Positions 51,338-61,841 are shown, counted from the stretch's first letter. The stretch: DNA of 64,000 bases from Falsiroseomonas stagni DSM 19981 (GCF_900114315.1 NZ_FOSQ01000017.1:19906-83905), one strand, 5' to 3'. A program made the numbers and translations. The notes: generated by a model not told the origin, from the letters alone.

Positions 51338-53725
51338 TCACGCCGCCTCCCGCGCATCCCCGGCCAGCAGGCGGGCCACTTCCCCCGCCGCCCCGGCCAT
51401 CGCGGTGAACAGCACGCCGGTGGTGCCGTCCTGCTGCCGCGCGACCCGCGCGGACAGTGCCCGGCCGCCGGCGATGGCCAGGCGGATGTCGGTGCCGGGC
51501 GGCAGGTCCAGCGCGGCCGCGATGGCCGCCCCGCCTTCCGACAGGTCCCGCAGCCGCGCCGTCCGCGACCCGCCCTGCCATTCCACCCGGCAGGGCAGGT
51601 CGATCGGCTTGCGCCCATGGCGGCGCCGCTCCCCGGCCGTCCGCAACGCGGCGAGGAAGCCATCCACCTCCCCGCGCAGCGCCTCGGCCCGGCCGCCGAC
51701 CTCGCGGGAGGCGTCGAGCACGCCCTCGGCGGCGGCGCCGCCGGCCATGGCCGCGTCGGACAGGGATGTCATGCGCGCCAGCACCGCCTCGTTGCCTCGG
51801 GTGGCATCGTCCAGCCGGCCGGCGATGGCGCCGATGGCGCTGGACTGCGCCTCGACCCCCGCCGCGATGGTGGCGGCGGCGGCGCGGACCTCGCCAACCA
51901 CCTCGGCGATGCGGGCGATACTGCCCGCCGCGGCGGCGCTCGATGCCTGCACGGCGGTGATGCGCGTCGCGACCTGCTCCGTCGCCTTGGCGGTCTGCGC
52001 CGCCAGGGCCTTCACCTCCCCTGCCACCACGGCGAAGCCGCGGCCGGCTTCCCCGGCGCGGGCGGCCTCGATGGTCGCGTTCAGCGCCAGCAGGTTGGTC
52101 TGGGCGGCGATGCTGCGGATGGTCTCCATCACCGTGCTGATCTCCGCCGCGGCGGCCGACAGGCTGGTGACCAGGCGTTCGCTGTCGGCAGCCTGCTGGA
52201 CGGCCGCGGCCACCTGATCGCCGGCCCGGCGCATCCCGACCGTCACGGCGTCGGCGCTGTCGCGCAGCCCCGCCGCGGCCAGGCGCGCTTCCTCCAGCCC
52301 CGCCGCGCCGCTCACGCTGGCCTGGCGCACCGTCGCCGCTTCCTCCCGCGTGGAGGTCGCAAGCTGCGCCATGGTGTCGGCGCTGCCCCGCATCCGGTCG
52401 GCGGATTGGCCGAGCCCGCCCAGCACGCCGCCGATCACCGCCGAGAAATCGGTGGCGAAGCGTTCCGTCGCCTCCTGCCGGCGCAGCCTCGCCTCCCGGT
52501 CGGCCTGGGCGCGCGCCTCCTCCGCCCGCGCCTCCGCCAGGCGGCCGCGCAGCGTCGCCACCGCCCCGGCGACGCGGGCGATCTCCGCCGGCGGGCGGCC
52601 GAGATCGACCTGCGCCGCCAGCTCGCCCTCCGCCAGCCGCTCCACCAGCACCGCCAGCCCGGCCGCGGGGCGGGACACGCGGCGGCGGACGAACCAGACC
52701 AGCATGGCCGCCGCGCCGATGGCGACCAGCGTCAGCAGCAGCACCAGCGCGACCTGGCGGGCCCGGGCGGCGCCGGTATCGGTCCAATAGGCCTTGTTGG
52801 CATCACCCGTCGCGACGGTGAGCGCGGTGGCGAGGTCGAGCACGCGGCTCGATTCCGCGAAATAGGCGTCGAAGGACAGGGGATAGGGCCGCCCGGCCTG
52901 GGACGCCTCGACCAGCGACTGGCGCAGCGCCTGGTAGCCGACGCGGTATTCCTGCAGCACGCGGCGCAGCAGCTGGCGGAGCGATTCGGACAGCGCCGGA
53001 TGCCCCTCGATCGCCTCCAGCGATTCCAGCCGGCGCGCGACGGATCCATCGAAGGTGGCCATCCGGTCCAGCGCCGCGGGCGTCAGGGGCTGGCCCAGCG
53101 CCAGCGCGACGGCGAGGTAGGTGCGGTCCCGCCCGCCATACTCACGCACACTCCAGGCGAGGTGCTGGACCTCCTCCCGCAGCGCCACGCCCGCCGGCAC
53201 CATCTCCGCCACGCCTCGGGCGGTGCCGCGGCGGTTCTCGATCTCCGCGATCAGGCGCGGGACACCAGCGGCCCAGCGGTCCAGCACGCCGGGGTCGCGG
53301 TTCGCCAGGGGCCGCAGCAGCTCCGCATCCGCCGCCCGGCGCAGCGCCTCCAGGCCCTGCAGGCGGATCGCGGTGGCATCGACCAGGCTTGCAGCCTCCG
53401 GCGTCCCCACGGTGCGAAGCCCGTCCATGGCACTGGCGAAGCCGGCGCCGGCCAGGCTCCGCTGGCGGTCGATCATGCCGCGGAAGCTGGGGGCCACCGG
53501 ATCGGGCAGTTGCAGCGCCACCTGCACCAGGGAGCGTTCCAGCGACATCTCGACCAGCGCCGTGCCGAGGGTCGCGATGGCGGTGGCGATGCTGCGCTGG
53601 CGTTCGGCGTCCCGCCAGTCACGCAGCCGCTCCGGCATCAGGATCGCGGCCAGGGAGAGTGTGCTGGCTGCCAGCAGCACGGCGAGGCAGGTGGCAAGGA
53701 CATTGATGGAGACGCGGCGTGGCAT
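51338..53725 (-). CDS. Methyl-accepting chemotaxis protein with C-terminal PilZ domain
   Basis: A 795-residue chemoreceptor. It has TM1 at residues 8-28, a periplasmic helical sensor (about 30-315), TM2 at about 317-345, and HAMP (about 340-395). The cytoplasmic coiled coil has the signalling hairpin [20 protein letters not shown] near residue 540, where CheA and CheW bind. The C-terminus (from about 698) is a PilZ domain with RRHGRK (the RxxxR element) and [11 protein letters not shown] (D/NxSxxG), the canonical c-di-GMP binding residues. It could therefore sense both an external ligand and c-di-GMP. No chemotaxis genes are nearby. A terminator separates it from petC upstream. Confidence 0.9.
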   Translation of the reverse strand: MPRRVSINVLATCLAVLLAASTLSLAAILMPERLRDWRDAERQRSIATAIATLGTALVEMSLERSLVQVALQLPDPVAPSFRGMIDRQRSLAGAGFASAMDGLRTVGTPEAASLVDATAIRLQGLEALRRAADAELLRPLANRDPGVLDRWAAGVPRLIAEIENRRGTARGVAEMVPAGVALREEVQHLAWSVREYGGRDRTYLAVALALGQPLTPAALDRMATFDGSVARRLESLEAIEGHPALSESLRQLLRRVLQEYRVGYQALRQSLVEASQAGRPYPLSFDAYFAESSRVLDLATALTVATGDANKAYWTDTGAARARQVALVLLLTLVAIGAAAMLVWFVRRRVSRPAAGLAVLVERLAEGELAAQVDLGRPPAEIARVAGAVATLRGRLAEARAEEARAQADREARLRRQEATERFATDFSAVIGGVLGGLGQSADRMRGSADTMAQLATSTREEAATVRQASVSGAAGLEEARLAAAGLRDSADAVTVGMRRAGDQVAAAVQQAADSERLVTSLSAAAAEISTVMETIRSIAAQTNLLALNATIEAARAGEAGRGFAVVAGEVKALAAQTAKATEQVATRITAVQASSAAAAGSIARIAEVVGEVRAAAATIAAGVEAQSSAIGAIAGRLDDATRGNEAVLARMTSLSDAAMAGGAAAEGVLDASREVGGRAEALRGEVDGFLAALRTAGERRRHGRKPIDLPCRVEWQGGSRTARLRDLSEGGAAIAAALDLPPGTDIRLAIAGGRALSARVARQQDGTTGVLFTAMAGAAGEVARLLAGDAREAA

Positions 53726-53821
53726 GGGACCCTGCGGGCGGTGGGGGTCTTCCGATATGGCTGGAAAGTGAATTGGAGATTACCAGTGCCCCATGATGTT
53801 CATGCGACGACCAAACACGAC

Positions 53822-53853
53822 AAAAGGGCCGCCCCTTGCGGGAGCGGCCCCTT
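53822..53853 (-). terminator. Rho-independent terminator of the petABC operon
   Basis: On the minus strand, GGGCCGC pairs with GCGGCCC around an 11-base loop and is followed by TTTT. It lies about 50 bases after the petC stop (53902) and upstream of the chemoreceptor start, so it separates the two units. Confidence 0.7.
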
Positions 53854-53901
53854 GATCGGATCGGTTCGCCGGTCCCCGCCCCGTGCCGGGGGCGGCGACG
53901 G

Positions 53902-54678
53902 TCAGTGCTTCACGTCGGCCCAGACCTTGCGCTTCACCGCATAGGTCAGCCCGCCGAGGATGATGAGGAACAGGATGATGCGGATGCCCATGGCACGCCG
54001 CTTCTCCGCTTCCGGCTCCGCCGCCCAGGCCATGAAGGTGGTCACGTCGCGCGCCATCTGGTCCACGGTGGCCTCGGTGCGGTCGGCGTATTCGACCTGC
54101 CCGGGGTTCAGCACGTTCGGCATCGCGATCTGATGGCCGGGGAAGTAGGCGTTGTAGTTCATCCCGTCCATCAGCTGGAAGCCGGCCGGCGGGTCGCGGT
54201 AGCCGGTCAGCAGCGCGTGCATGTAGTCGGCGCCGTTGAGGCGGGCCTTCACCATCACGGACAGGTCGGGCGGATAGGCGCCGTTATTCGCCGCGCGCGC
54301 CGCCTGTTCATTGGCGAAGGGGCGGCGGAAGCGGTCGGACAGGCGGGCCGGGCGCTCGAACATCTCGCCCTGGTCGTTCGGGCCGTCCACCACCTGGAAG
54401 GTGGCGGCGATGGCGCGGACCTGCGCCTCCGTCAGCCCGATCTCCAGCAGGTTGCGGTAGCTCAGCTGCCGCATGGCGTGGCAGGCCGAGCACACTTCCT
54501 TGTAGACCTGGAAGCCGCGCTGCAGCGACCCGCGGTCATAGACCCCGAAGAAGCCTTCGAAGCTGAAGCGCGTGTCGGGCAGGGTGATCGCCGGCCCGGC
54601 CGCCTGGGCCGGGGCTGCGCCCAGGATGGTCGCCGCGCCGAGCATCAGCGCGCCGACGAGGTTGCGGAAGCTGGACAT
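53902..54678 (-). CDS. petC: Cytochrome c1 of the bc1 complex
   Basis: A 258-residue membrane-anchored c-type cytochrome. It has a signal peptide (LVGALMLGAATILGAAPAQA), the haem-binding CSACH in YKEVCSACHAMRQLSYRN, the axial-ligand region FPGHQIAMPNVLNPG, and a C-terminal anchor helix (RIILFLIILGGLTYAV). It passes electrons from the Rieske protein to soluble cytochrome c. Its ATG overlaps the cytochrome b stop by one base (TGATG). It ends the petABC operon, followed by a terminator. Confidence 0.94.
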   Translation of the reverse strand: MSSFRNLVGALMLGAATILGAAPAQAAGPAITLPDTRFSFEGFFGVYDRGSLQRGFQVYKEVCSACHAMRQLSYRNLLEIGLTEAQVRAIAATFQVVDGPNDQGEMFERPARLSDRFRRPFANEQAARAANNGAYPPDLSVMVKARLNGADYMHALLTGYRDPPAGFQLMDGMNYNAYFPGHQIAMPNVLNPGQVEYADRTEATVDQMARDVTTFMAWAAEPEAEKRRAMGIRIILFLIILGGLTYAVKRKVWADVKH

Positions 54679-55949
54679 CACGCCTTCTCCATCGGCTTGG
54701 CCATCGCACCGGCGGGCAGCGGTCCACCGCCGCGCAGGACGGGCAGGGCGATGCTTTCGGGCAGCGCCAGCGGCCGCTCCAGCCGGCCGAGCAGCGGCAG
54801 GATGATCAGGAAGTAGGCGAAGTAGTAGGCCGTCGCGATCTGGGAGATCAGGACGTAGGGCTGTTCCGCCGGCTTGCCGCCCGCCCAACCCAGGACGACG
54901 AAGGCAATGCCCCACAGGAACAGCGCCCACTTCGCGATCGGGCGGAACCGCATGGACCGAACCGGGGAGGTGTCGAGCCAGGGCAGGATGAACAGCACCG
55001 CGATGGAGCCGAACATCAGCAGCACGCCGCCCAGCTTGTCCGGCACCGCGCGCAGCACCGCGTAGAAGGGCAGGAAGTACCATTCCGGCACGATATGCGC
55101 GGGCGTCACCAGCGGGTTCGCCGGGATGTAGTTGTCCGGGTGGCCGAGCATGTTCGGCGTGAAGAACACCAGGAAGGCGAAGACGATGAAGTAGACCACC
55201 AGGCCCACGCTGTCCTTCGCCGTGTAGTACGGGTGGAAGGGCAGGGTGTCCTGCGGGCCCTTCGGGTCGATGCCCAGCGGGTTGTTGGAACCCGTGATGT
55301 GCAGCGCCGCCACGTGCAGGAACACGACGCCCGCGATCACGAAGGGCATCAGGTAGTGCAGGCTGAAGAAGCGGTTCAGCGTCGGGTTGTCGACGGAGAA
55401 GCCGCCCCACAGCCAGGTCACGATGTGCTCGCCCACGATCGGGAAGGCGGAGAACAGGTTGGTGATAACGGTGGCGCCCCAGAAGGACATCTGGCCCCAG
55501 GGCAGCACGTAGCCCATGAAGGCGGTGGCCATCATCAGCAGGAAGATGACGACGCCCAGGATCCACAGCAGTTCACGCGGCGCCTTGTAGGACCCGTAGT
55601 AGAGCCCGCGCCAGATGTGGATGTACACGACGATGAAGAACATCGACGCGCCGTTCATGTGCACGTAGCGGATCAGCCAGCCGTAGTTCACGTCGCGCAT
55701 GATGCGCTCGACGCTGTCGAAGGCGTAGCTGGTGTGCGGCGTGTAGTTCATCGCCAGGAAGATGCCCGTCGCGATCATGATCATCAGCGTGACCATGGCG
55801 AGCGCGCCGAAATTCCAGAAGTAGTTGAAGTTCCGGGGCGTCGGAAACGTCCCGTACTCCTTCTGCATCATGGTGAAGATCGGCAGCCGCTGGTCGACCC
55901 AGCGGATGACGGGGTTGGAGATGGTGCTGTCGTGAAGGCCGATGGCCAT
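54678..55949 (-). CDS. petB: Cytochrome b of the bc1 complex
   Basis: A 423-residue integral membrane subunit with eight or nine helices. The paired haem-ligand His lie in [20 protein letters not shown] (with IHIWRG) and in [20 protein letters not shown]. The Qo-site PEWY motif is present in [15 protein letters not shown]. The enzyme oxidises ubiquinol and pumps protons by the Q cycle. The ATG at 55949 gives the usual N-terminus ([19 protein letters not shown]). It is downstream of petA and coupled to petC. Confidence 0.95.
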   Translation of the reverse strand: MAIGLHDSTISNPVIRWVDQRLPIFTMMQKEYGTFPTPRNFNYFWNFGALAMVTLMIMIATGIFLAMNYTPHTSYAFDSVERIMRDVNYGWLIRYVHMNGASMFFIVVYIHIWRGLYYGSYKAPRELLWILGVVIFLLMMATAFMGYVLPWGQMSFWGATVITNLFSAFPIVGEHIVTWLWGGFSVDNPTLNRFFSLHYLMPFVIAGVVFLHVAALHITGSNNPLGIDPKGPQDTLPFHPYYTAKDSVGLVVYFIVFAFLVFFTPNMLGHPDNYIPANPLVTPAHIVPEWYFLPFYAVLRAVPDKLGGVLLMFGSIAVLFILPWLDTSPVRSMRFRPIAKWALFLWGIAFVVLGWAGGKPAEQPYVLISQIATAYYFAYFLIILPLLGRLERPLALPESIALPVLRGGGPLPAGAMAKPMEKA

Positions 55950-56016
55950 CTTGCCTGGCTCCTCGGGGGTTGCGGGGCTCACGGGCGGGCGCGGACCATA
56001 CCGCGCCCCGGCGCCG

Positions 56017-56580
56017 TCAGCCGATCCGGATCTGGGTGGGAGAGGTGAAGCTGTATTCGGGAACCGCAAGGTTCGTGGGCGCCGGCCCCTTACGAATGCG
56101 GCCCGAGGTGTCGTAGTGGCTGCCGTGGCAGGGGCAGAACCAGCCATTGTAGTCGCCGCGCGGGTCGGACGACTTCTGGCCCAGCGGCACGCAGCCGAGA
56201 TGCGTGCACACCCCCACCACCACCAGCCACTGGTCCCGCTGTACGCGGCCCTGGTCGGGCGCCGGGTCTTTCAGCTCGGAAAGCGGGGTCGCGCGCGCGG
56301 CCTGCACTTCCTCCGCCGTGCGGTTGCGCACGAAGACGGGCTTGCCGCGCCACATCACCGTCACCGCCTGGCCGGCCGCGATCGGCGCCAGGTCCACTTC
56401 CGTGGAGGACAGGGCCAGCACGTCCCGCGCCGGGTTCATGGAATGGATGAACGGCCACACCACCACGCCCACGCCCACCGCGGCGAAAGCACCCGTCGTC
56501 AGCATCAGAAAGTCCCGTCGCGTCTCCCCGGAGCCCTCGGCTCCATGGGCCGCTTTGGCGGGCGCCATCGTCTCGGCCAT
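56017..56580 (-). CDS. petA: Rieske iron-sulfur subunit of the bc1 complex
   Basis: A 187-residue Rieske protein. The N-terminal helix carries a twin-arginine-like signal ([19 protein letters not shown]) and is uncleaved in most homologues. The 2Fe-2S binding boxes are CTHLGCVP and CPCHGSHYD, with the two Cys and two His intact. The ATG at 56580 was chosen because it puts the twin-arginine motif near the N-terminus; longer readings from 56736 are not family-like. It is first in petABC, and a promoter-like sequence lies about 150 bases upstream. Confidence 0.93.
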   Translation of the reverse strand: MAETMAPAKAAHGAEGSGETRRDFLMLTTGAFAAVGVGVVVWPFIHSMNPARDVLALSSTEVDLAPIAAGQAVTVMWRGKPVFVRNRTAEEVQAARATPLSELKDPAPDQGRVQRDQWLVVVGVCTHLGCVPLGQKSSDPRGDYNGWFCPCHGSHYDTSGRIRKGPAPTNLAVPEYSFTSPTQIRIG

Positions 56581-56733
56581 GTCGTCGTCCCCTTTCGGTC
56601 TCCGCGCGCCAAGAACGCCCGGGCCAACCGCCATCGTCGCGCAGATTTCGCGCCAGGAGATGAACGCCAGCGACCGGCACCGCCCGAACAGGGGCGCGCG
56701 CAAGCCGGGGCTGCCACCAACGACGCTGCGCCG

Positions 56734-56763
56734 CATATAAAGGGTGGCTTGCGATGGTGTCCA
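56734..56763 (-). promoter_or_regulatory. Predicted sigma70-type promoter of petABC
   Basis: On the minus strand TGGACA (56763-56758; five of six consensus bases) and TATATG (56739-56734; four of six) are 18 bases apart. It lies in the 332-base gap (56581-56912) between petA and hemF, the longest uncoded stretch here. Transcription would give a leader of about 145 bases. I see no other clear feature in that gap. Confidence 0.5.
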
Positions 56764-56912
56764 TCCGGCGGCACCCCTGAAATCGCAACAGCTTCACCGG
56801 GAAAGCGTCCGGCCGCGTCACTTCCGGGCCAGGATGGGCATCCTCTTCATCCCCTGCCAATCTTCCGGTCATGGCGCGCCCGATCGGCGCACCGATCGAG
56901 GATCGTCCCAGG

Positions 56913-57818
56913 ATGACTGACAGCCCCGCCCCGCCCGCCGTGACACCCCCCACGCACCCCATGGTCACCCCCGCCCGTGCCTGGTTCGAAAACCTGCGCG
57001 ACCGCATCTGCGCGGAATTCGAGGCGATCGAGGACGAACTCGCCGCCGGCCCCCACACCACCCTCCCCCCGGGCCGTTTCGTCCGCACCGCCTGGGACCG
57101 GCCGGAGGGCGGCGGCGGCGTCATGTCCGTCATGAAGGGTCGGGTGTTCGAGAAGGTGGGCGTCAACGTCTCCACCGTCTTCGGCGAATTCTCCCCGGAT
57201 TTCCGCAAGCAGATCCCCGGGGCGGAGCAGGACCCGCGTTTCCTCGCCACCGGCATCTCCCTCGTGGCCCATATGCGCAGCCCCCGCGTGCCGGCCGTGC
57301 ACATGAACACCCGCTTCATCCTCACGACGAAGGCCTGGTTCGGCGGCGGCGGTGACCTGACGCCGATGGACCACGCGGCGCCCCATTCGAAGGAGGACGC
57401 GGCCACCTTCCACGCCGCCTACCAGGCCGCCTGCGACCGCCACGACCCCACCTACTACCCCCGCTTCAAGCAGTGGTGCGACGAGTACTTCTTCCTGCCC
57501 CACCGCAACGAACCCCGCGGATTGGGCGGCATCTTCTACGACTGGCTCGGCGACCGCACGCCGGGCAAGGGGGTCGAGAACGACTTCGCCTTCACCCGCG
57601 ATGTCGGCCAGGCCTTCCTCGACGCCTACCCCGCCATCGTCCGCCGCCGCATGCACGAACCCTGGACGGAGGCCGAGCGCGCGCACCAGTTGATGCGCCG
57701 CGGCCGTTACGTCGAATTCAACCTGCTCTACGACCGCGGCACCATCTTCGGCCTCAAGACCGGCGGCAATGTGGAGGCGATCCTGATGTCCCTGCCGCCG
57801 GAGACCGGCTGGCCGTAA
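56913..57818 (+). CDS. hemF: Oxygen-dependent coproporphyrinogen III oxidase
   Basis: A 301-residue cytosolic enzyme that uses O2 to decarboxylate coproporphyrinogen III to protoporphyrinogen IX in haem synthesis. Family blocks are [62 protein letters not shown] and [20 protein letters not shown]. The ATG at 56913 and an upstream in-frame ATG at 56871 are both possible and no strong ribosome site decides. It is divergent from petABC, so haem supply and a haem-rich complex are neighbours. Confidence 0.93.
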   Translation: MTDSPAPPAVTPPTHPMVTPARAWFENLRDRICAEFEAIEDELAAGPHTTLPPGRFVRTAWDRPEGGGGVMSVMKGRVFEKVGVNVSTVFGEFSPDFRKQIPGAEQDPRFLATGISLVAHMRSPRVPAVHMNTRFILTTKAWFGGGGDLTPMDHAAPHSKEDAATFHAAYQAACDRHDPTYYPRFKQWCDEYFFLPHRNEPRGLGGIFYDWLGDRTPGKGVENDFAFTRDVGQAFLDAYPAIVRRRMHEPWTEAERAHQLMRRGRYVEFNLLYDRGTIFGLKTGGNVEAILMSLPPETGWP

Positions 57819-57879
57819 CAATCCTCGACATCGCGGCGCGCCACGGCAAGATGCCCGCCATTGCCCTGGGGAAGCCGCA

Positions 57880-58332
57880 ATGGCCGAGATCACCGTCAAC
57901 GGACAGGCGCGCCGCGTCGATGTCGAGGGCGACACCCCCCTGCTCTGGGTGCTGCGCGACACGCTCGGCCTGACCGGCACCAAATACGGCTGCGGCGTCG
58001 CGCAATGCGGCGCCTGCACCGTGCTGGTGGACGGCGTCGCCACCCGGTCCTGCCAGACCCCCCTCGATGCCATCGCCGGCCGCGCGGTGACGACCATCGA
58101 GGCGATCGAGGCCGATCCCGTCGGCGCCCGGCTGGTAGCGGCCTGGGTGGCGCTCGATGTCCCCCAATGCGGCTACTGCCAGTCCGGCCAGCTGATGGCG
58201 GCCACCGCCCTGCTGAAGGAAACGCCAAAGCCGGATGAGGCCGCGATCGCCGCCGCCATGACCAATCTCTGCCGCTGCGGCACCTACAACGCCATCGCCG
58301 CCGGCATCCGCCAGGCATCGGAGGCCGCGTGA
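57880..58332 (+). CDS. iorA: Molybdenum hydroxylase 2Fe-2S subunit (isoquinoline 1-oxidoreductase alpha type)
   Basis: A 150-residue subunit with two 2Fe-2S clusters. The plant-ferredoxin-type cluster has GTKYGCGVAQCGACTVLVDG near residue 40. The second, all-helical domain has QCGYCQSGQLMAA and LCRCGTYNAI. It carries electrons from the molybdenum subunit to an acceptor, probably a cytochrome. It overlaps the large-subunit gene by 4 bases (ATGA). No FAD-subunit gene is present, which is the isoquinoline oxidoreductase / aldehyde dehydrogenase two-subunit arrangement. The substrate is unknown. Confidence 0.9.
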   Translation: MAEITVNGQARRVDVEGDTPLLWVLRDTLGLTGTKYGCGVAQCGACTVLVDGVATRSCQTPLDAIAGRAVTTIEAIEADPVGARLVAAWVALDVPQCGYCQSGQLMAATALLKETPKPDEAAIAAAMTNLCRCGTYNAIAAGIRQASEAA

Positions 58333-60530
58333 TGCCGGCCCCCCTCAACCTCTCCCGCCGCGGGGCGCTCGGCCTCGCCGGCGGCCTCATCCTCGCCCTC
58401 GGCCTGCCCCAGCGCCCCGCCCGCGCCCAGGCCATGGGCGGCACCCAGCACGCCCGCAAGGTCCCGGCCTACCTCACCATCGAACCTTCCGGCCGGATCA
58501 CCCTGAAAAATCCCTTCGCGGAGGGCGGCCAGGGCATCCACACGGCCGTCGCCCAATTGGTGGCGGAGGAGCTGGACGCCGACCTCGCATCCTTCACGGT
58601 GGAAACCGCCCCCGCCGGCGCCGACTACCAGGTGCTGTTCAATGGCACGCGCCGCGTCACCGGCGGCAGCTTCTCCATCCGCCACACCTACGCGCATTTC
58701 CGCATCCTCGGCGCCACCGCCCGCGCCATGCTCCTCCAGGCCGCCGCGCAGCGCCTGGCGGTCCCGGTTGCCAGCCTCTCCACCGAACCGGGCTTCGTGA
58801 TCCATCCCGGCGGCCGCATCCCCTATGGGGCGCTGGCGGAAGCCGCCGCGGCGCTGCCCATCCCCGCCGATGCCGAACCCAAGGCCGCGGGCACGGGTTT
58901 CCGCCTGATCGGCAAGCCGGCACCCCGCCTCGACACCCGCGCCAAATCCACCGGCCAGGCGCGCTACGGCATCGACATGCGCGTCGATGGCATGCTGCAG
59001 GCCGCCATCCTCCACGCCCCCCGCGCCGGCGCCGACCCCGGGGAGGTGCTGAACGATGCCGCGCTCCGCGCCATGCCGGGCGTCCATTCCGTCCATCGCC
59101 TGCCCGGCGCCGTCGCGGTCCTCGCCGACAACTTCTGGCGCGCCCGCAAGGCCGTCGAAGCCGCGCAGGTCGCCTGGACCGCGGTCGGCGGCCAGGCCGT
59201 GGTGCCCGAGGATTTCTCCAGTGCCTCGATGCTGGAGACACTGCGTTCCCAGGCCGATGCCCCGGGCAACCCGGCCAGCGACACCCAGGGCGACGCGCCC
59301 GCCATCCTCCGCGTCGCCACGAAGACGATCACCGCGGATTACGACGCCCCCTACCTCGCCCACGCGCAGCTCGAACCCCCCTCCGCCACCGTCCGCTTCA
59401 ACGCCGATGGCACGCTGGATGTCTGGACGCCGAACCAGGCGCCGGAGCAGTTCCGCGCCATCGCCGCCCGCGAAGCCAGCCTGGCCGAGGACCGCATCCG
59501 CATCCACACGCCACTGCTGGGCGGCTTCTTCGGCCGGCACTTCACCTACGGCACCATCCATCCGATGAACCAGGCCATCCGCCTGGCCCGCGCCACCAAC
59601 CGCCCGGTGAAGGTCATCTGGACGCGGGAGGAGGAGTTTGCCCGGGACGCCTACCGCCCCATGGGATTTGCCCGCCTCCGGGCCAGCCTCGGCCCGGATG
59701 GCCGCATCGCCGCGCTGCACGCCACCACCCCCGGCGAGGGCCCCGTGGCCAAGCATTTCGGCACCGCGCGCCTCGGCAACCCGCCCCTCGATACCTCCGC
59801 GGTGGAGGGCGTGGCCTTCAAGCCCTACGCCATCCCCAACCGCCGCATCGAATGGGTGCACGTCCCCCATCCCATCAATGTCGGCTTCTGGCGCTCCGTC
59901 GGCCATTCCATGAACGACTTCTTCCTGGAGGCCTTTCTCGACGAGGTCGCGGAGGTCGCGGGGCAGGACCCGCTGGCCTTCCGCCGCGCCCATCTCGCCC
60001 ATTCCCCCCGCCACCTCGCCTTGCTCGACGCCGTGGTGGACCTCGCCGGCGGCTGGCGCCGCGGGCCCTTCGCGGCGCCGGACGGCACAAGCCGGGCGCG
60101 GGGCCTCGCCATGGCCTCCCCCTTCGGGACGGAGGTCGCGACCATCGCGGAAGTGTCGCTGCGGAACGGGGAGGTCGTGGTCCACGACCTCTTCATCGCC
60201 ATCGACCCCGGCAGCATCGTCAACCCCGCCATCATCCGCGCCCAGGTCGAAAGCGCCGCCGCCATCGGGCTGTCCGCCGCCTGCTTCGAGGAGATGGGCT
60301 TCGAGGATGGCCGCCCCATCCCCCGCAACTTCGACACCTACCGCATCCTGTCCCGCGCCGAGATGCCGAAGGTCCATGTCCGCATCCTCGAATCCGGCGC
60401 CCCCATGGGCGGCGTCGGCGAACCCGGCACGCCGGGCGTCCCCCCCGCCGTCGCCAATGCCATCGCGGCCCTGACCGGCCGCCGCATCCGCAGCCTGCCC
60501 TTCGCCAAGGAACGCATCGGCGCGGCGTGA
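58329..60530 (+). CDS. iorB: Molybdopterin-binding hydroxylase large subunit (isoquinoline 1-oxidoreductase beta type)
   Basis: A 733-residue periplasmic-type molybdoenzyme subunit. The N-terminus has a twin-arginine signal (LSRRGALGLAGGLILALGLPQ), so the complex is exported folded. Family stretches include GQARYGIDMRVDGML, ALRAMPGVHSVHRLPGAVAVLAD, NRPVKVIWTREEEFARDAYRP and the C-terminal GAPMGGVGEPGTPGVPPAVANA, where Glu acts at the molybdenum site. It hydroxylates N-heterocycles or oxidises aldehydes with water as the oxygen source. Paired with the 2Fe-2S subunit upstream. The exact substrate cannot be inferred. Confidence 0.88.
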   Translation: MMPAPLNLSRRGALGLAGGLILALGLPQRPARAQAMGGTQHARKVPAYLTIEPSGRITLKNPFAEGGQGIHTAVAQLVAEELDADLASFTVETAPAGADYQVLFNGTRRVTGGSFSIRHTYAHFRILGATARAMLLQAAAQRLAVPVASLSTEPGFVIHPGGRIPYGALAEAAAALPIPADAEPKAAGTGFRLIGKPAPRLDTRAKSTGQARYGIDMRVDGMLQAAILHAPRAGADPGEVLNDAALRAMPGVHSVHRLPGAVAVLADNFWRARKAVEAAQVAWTAVGGQAVVPEDFSSASMLETLRSQADAPGNPASDTQGDAPAILRVATKTITADYDAPYLAHAQLEPPSATVRFNADGTLDVWTPNQAPEQFRAIAAREASLAEDRIRIHTPLLGGFFGRHFTYGTIHPMNQAIRLARATNRPVKVIWTREEEFARDAYRPMGFARLRASLGPDGRIAALHATTPGEGPVAKHFGTARLGNPPLDTSAVEGVAFKPYAIPNRRIEWVHVPHPINVGFWRSVGHSMNDFFLEAFLDEVAEVAGQDPLAFRRAHLAHSPRHLALLDAVVDLAGGWRRGPFAAPDGTSRARGLAMASPFGTEVATIAEVSLRNGEVVVHDLFIAIDPGSIVNPAIIRAQVESAAAIGLSAACFEEMGFEDGRPIPRNFDTYRILSRAEMPKVHVRILESGAPMGGVGEPGTPGVPPAVANAIAALTGRRIRSLPFAKERIGAA

Positions 60531-60551
60531 GGGCGCGGAGGTCCTCGCAAA

Positions 60552-60581
60552 GGATGCGAATAATATGTATCATTCGTATCC
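60552..60581. promoter_or_regulatory. Inverted-repeat operator/promoter of the Phd-PemK-like pair
   Basis: GGATGCGAA (60552-60560) and TTCGTATCC (60573-60581) form an inverted repeat matching at eight of nine positions around the AT-rich centre TAATATGTATCA, which holds candidate -10 boxes. It lies 25 bases before the antitoxin ATG, as expected for an autoregulatory antitoxin operator. Confidence 0.55.
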
Positions 60582-60606
60582 TAAGCCACCGAGGGAGGCC
60601 GCACCC

Positions 60607-60870
60607 ATGCGAGTCACGACCGCCGACTTCATCAGGAACTTCGGCACCCTCGCCGACCGCGCCCTGGCGGAGCCCCTGACCATCACCAAGAACGGGCGGG
60701 ACCGCCTGGTGGTGGTATCGGCCGCCGAATACGAACGCCTCAAGCGCCGCGACCGCCAGGCCATCGCGGCCGGCGAGGTGCCGGACGCGGACGCTGCCCT
60801 CATCGCCACCTCGGAAGTCCCGGCCGGCCATGAGCACCTCGATGCCGAGCTGAAGGACTGGCGCCCCTGA
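60607..60870 (+). CDS. Phd/YefM-family antitoxin
   Basis: An 87-residue antitoxin. The DNA-binding N-terminal part matches the Phd/YefM fold: VTTADFIRNFGTLADRALAEPLTITKNGRDRLVVVSAAEYERLKRR. The C-terminal tail (SEVPAGHEHLDAELKDWRP) is short and acidic and should contact the toxin. The ATG at 60607 has a strong GAGGGAGG ribosome site; an upstream in-frame ATG at 60565 falls inside the operator. It is followed directly by a PemK-like toxin reading frame that starts, non-canonically, in its stop codon region. Confidence 0.83.
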   Translation: MRVTTADFIRNFGTLADRALAEPLTITKNGRDRLVVVSAAEYERLKRRDRQAIAAGEVPDADAALIATSEVPAGHEHLDAELKDWRP

Positions 60871-61841
60871 CCTGGCCCGCGCCGCAACCGGGCCTCGTCA
60901 TCCGCTACGCCTATCTCTGGCAGCGGGAGGCGTTGCAGGGCCGGGAGGAAGGCGCCAAGGACCGCCCCTGTGCCATCATTCTTGCCGTGCGCGACGATGC
61001 AGGCCAGCACCGCGTTCTGGCGCTGCCCATCACCCACAGCCCGCCCACCGATCCGGCGGACGCGATCGAGATTCCCCCGGCCACGAAGCAGCGCCTGGGC
61101 CTGGATGACGCACGATCCTGGGTGGTGGTGACGGAGGCCAACGCCTTCACCTGGCCCGGCCCGGATCTCCGCCCGCTACCCGGGAAGGACCCCGGCTCCG
61201 TCGCCTACGGCTTCCTGCCCCCGGCCTTCTTCCGGGTCCTGCGGGATCGCTTTCTGGAGGCGCGCCGGCGGCAGATCGCAGCCCTGGTGCAGCGGACAGG
61301 ACAGAACCTACCGCCGCCGCTTCGTCAGGATGGGCGGCGGCACGCCGCCGATCTCCCGCAGCTCCGCCTCCATCGCATCATGCTGACGGCGCAGCTCGGC
61401 CACATGCGCGTCGCGCTGCGCCATCTCCCCGGGGGTCTTCATCTTCCAATCCTGCGCGCGCTGGATCTCCTCCCGCTTCGCCAGGATCATCTCCTTCAGC
61501 TGTTCCCGCCGCGCGATCCGTTCCGGCGGTTCGGGCTCGGGCTCCGGCCCGGGCGGGTCGGCGGTGATGCCGTGGCCGGGGCCCGCGGTCAGCACCATGG
61601 GTTCCTCCGGCCAGAAGGCGTCGGACGCCGCCAGCCCCTCGAACAGCCGGATCAGGCGGGACCAGCGCACCGGCTGGTCGGCGAAGCCCATGCCCGCCGC
61701 CTGCAGCCCGGCGCCGCGGCCGACGCGGACGCGCCGGTTGCCCCAGCGCAGCTCCCCCTGGTCCAGGAACAGCGCCGCCACGGCGGGGCCGTGGGTTTCC
61801 GCCAGGAACGCCTCCACATCCGCCATGCGGGGCGTGCGTGA
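60867..61841 (+). pseudogene. PemK-like plasmid-maintenance toxin reading frame with lost start and stop
   Basis: The frame from 60867 to about 61300 encodes a sequence I recognise as the PemK-like maintenance-toxin type: TWPAPQPGLVIRYAYLWQRE, KDRPCAIILAVRDD, VLALPITHSPPTDPADAIEI and SVAYGFLPPAFFRVLRDRFL. An in-frame TGA at 60831 means no ATG, GTG or TTG precedes the conserved N-terminus. Only CTG codons at 60858 and 60867 are available; a TTG at 60933 would cut off 22 residues. The expected stop near 61300 is also missing, and the frame reads on to 61841 antisense to the next gene. It may be inactive, or use a CTG start with a long tail. Confidence 0.55.

Noticed and set aside
60565..60606. 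Upstream ATG start for the Phd-like antitoxin
   Set aside because: It falls inside the inverted-repeat operator and adds a non-family leader. The ATG at 60607 has a strong ribosome site.
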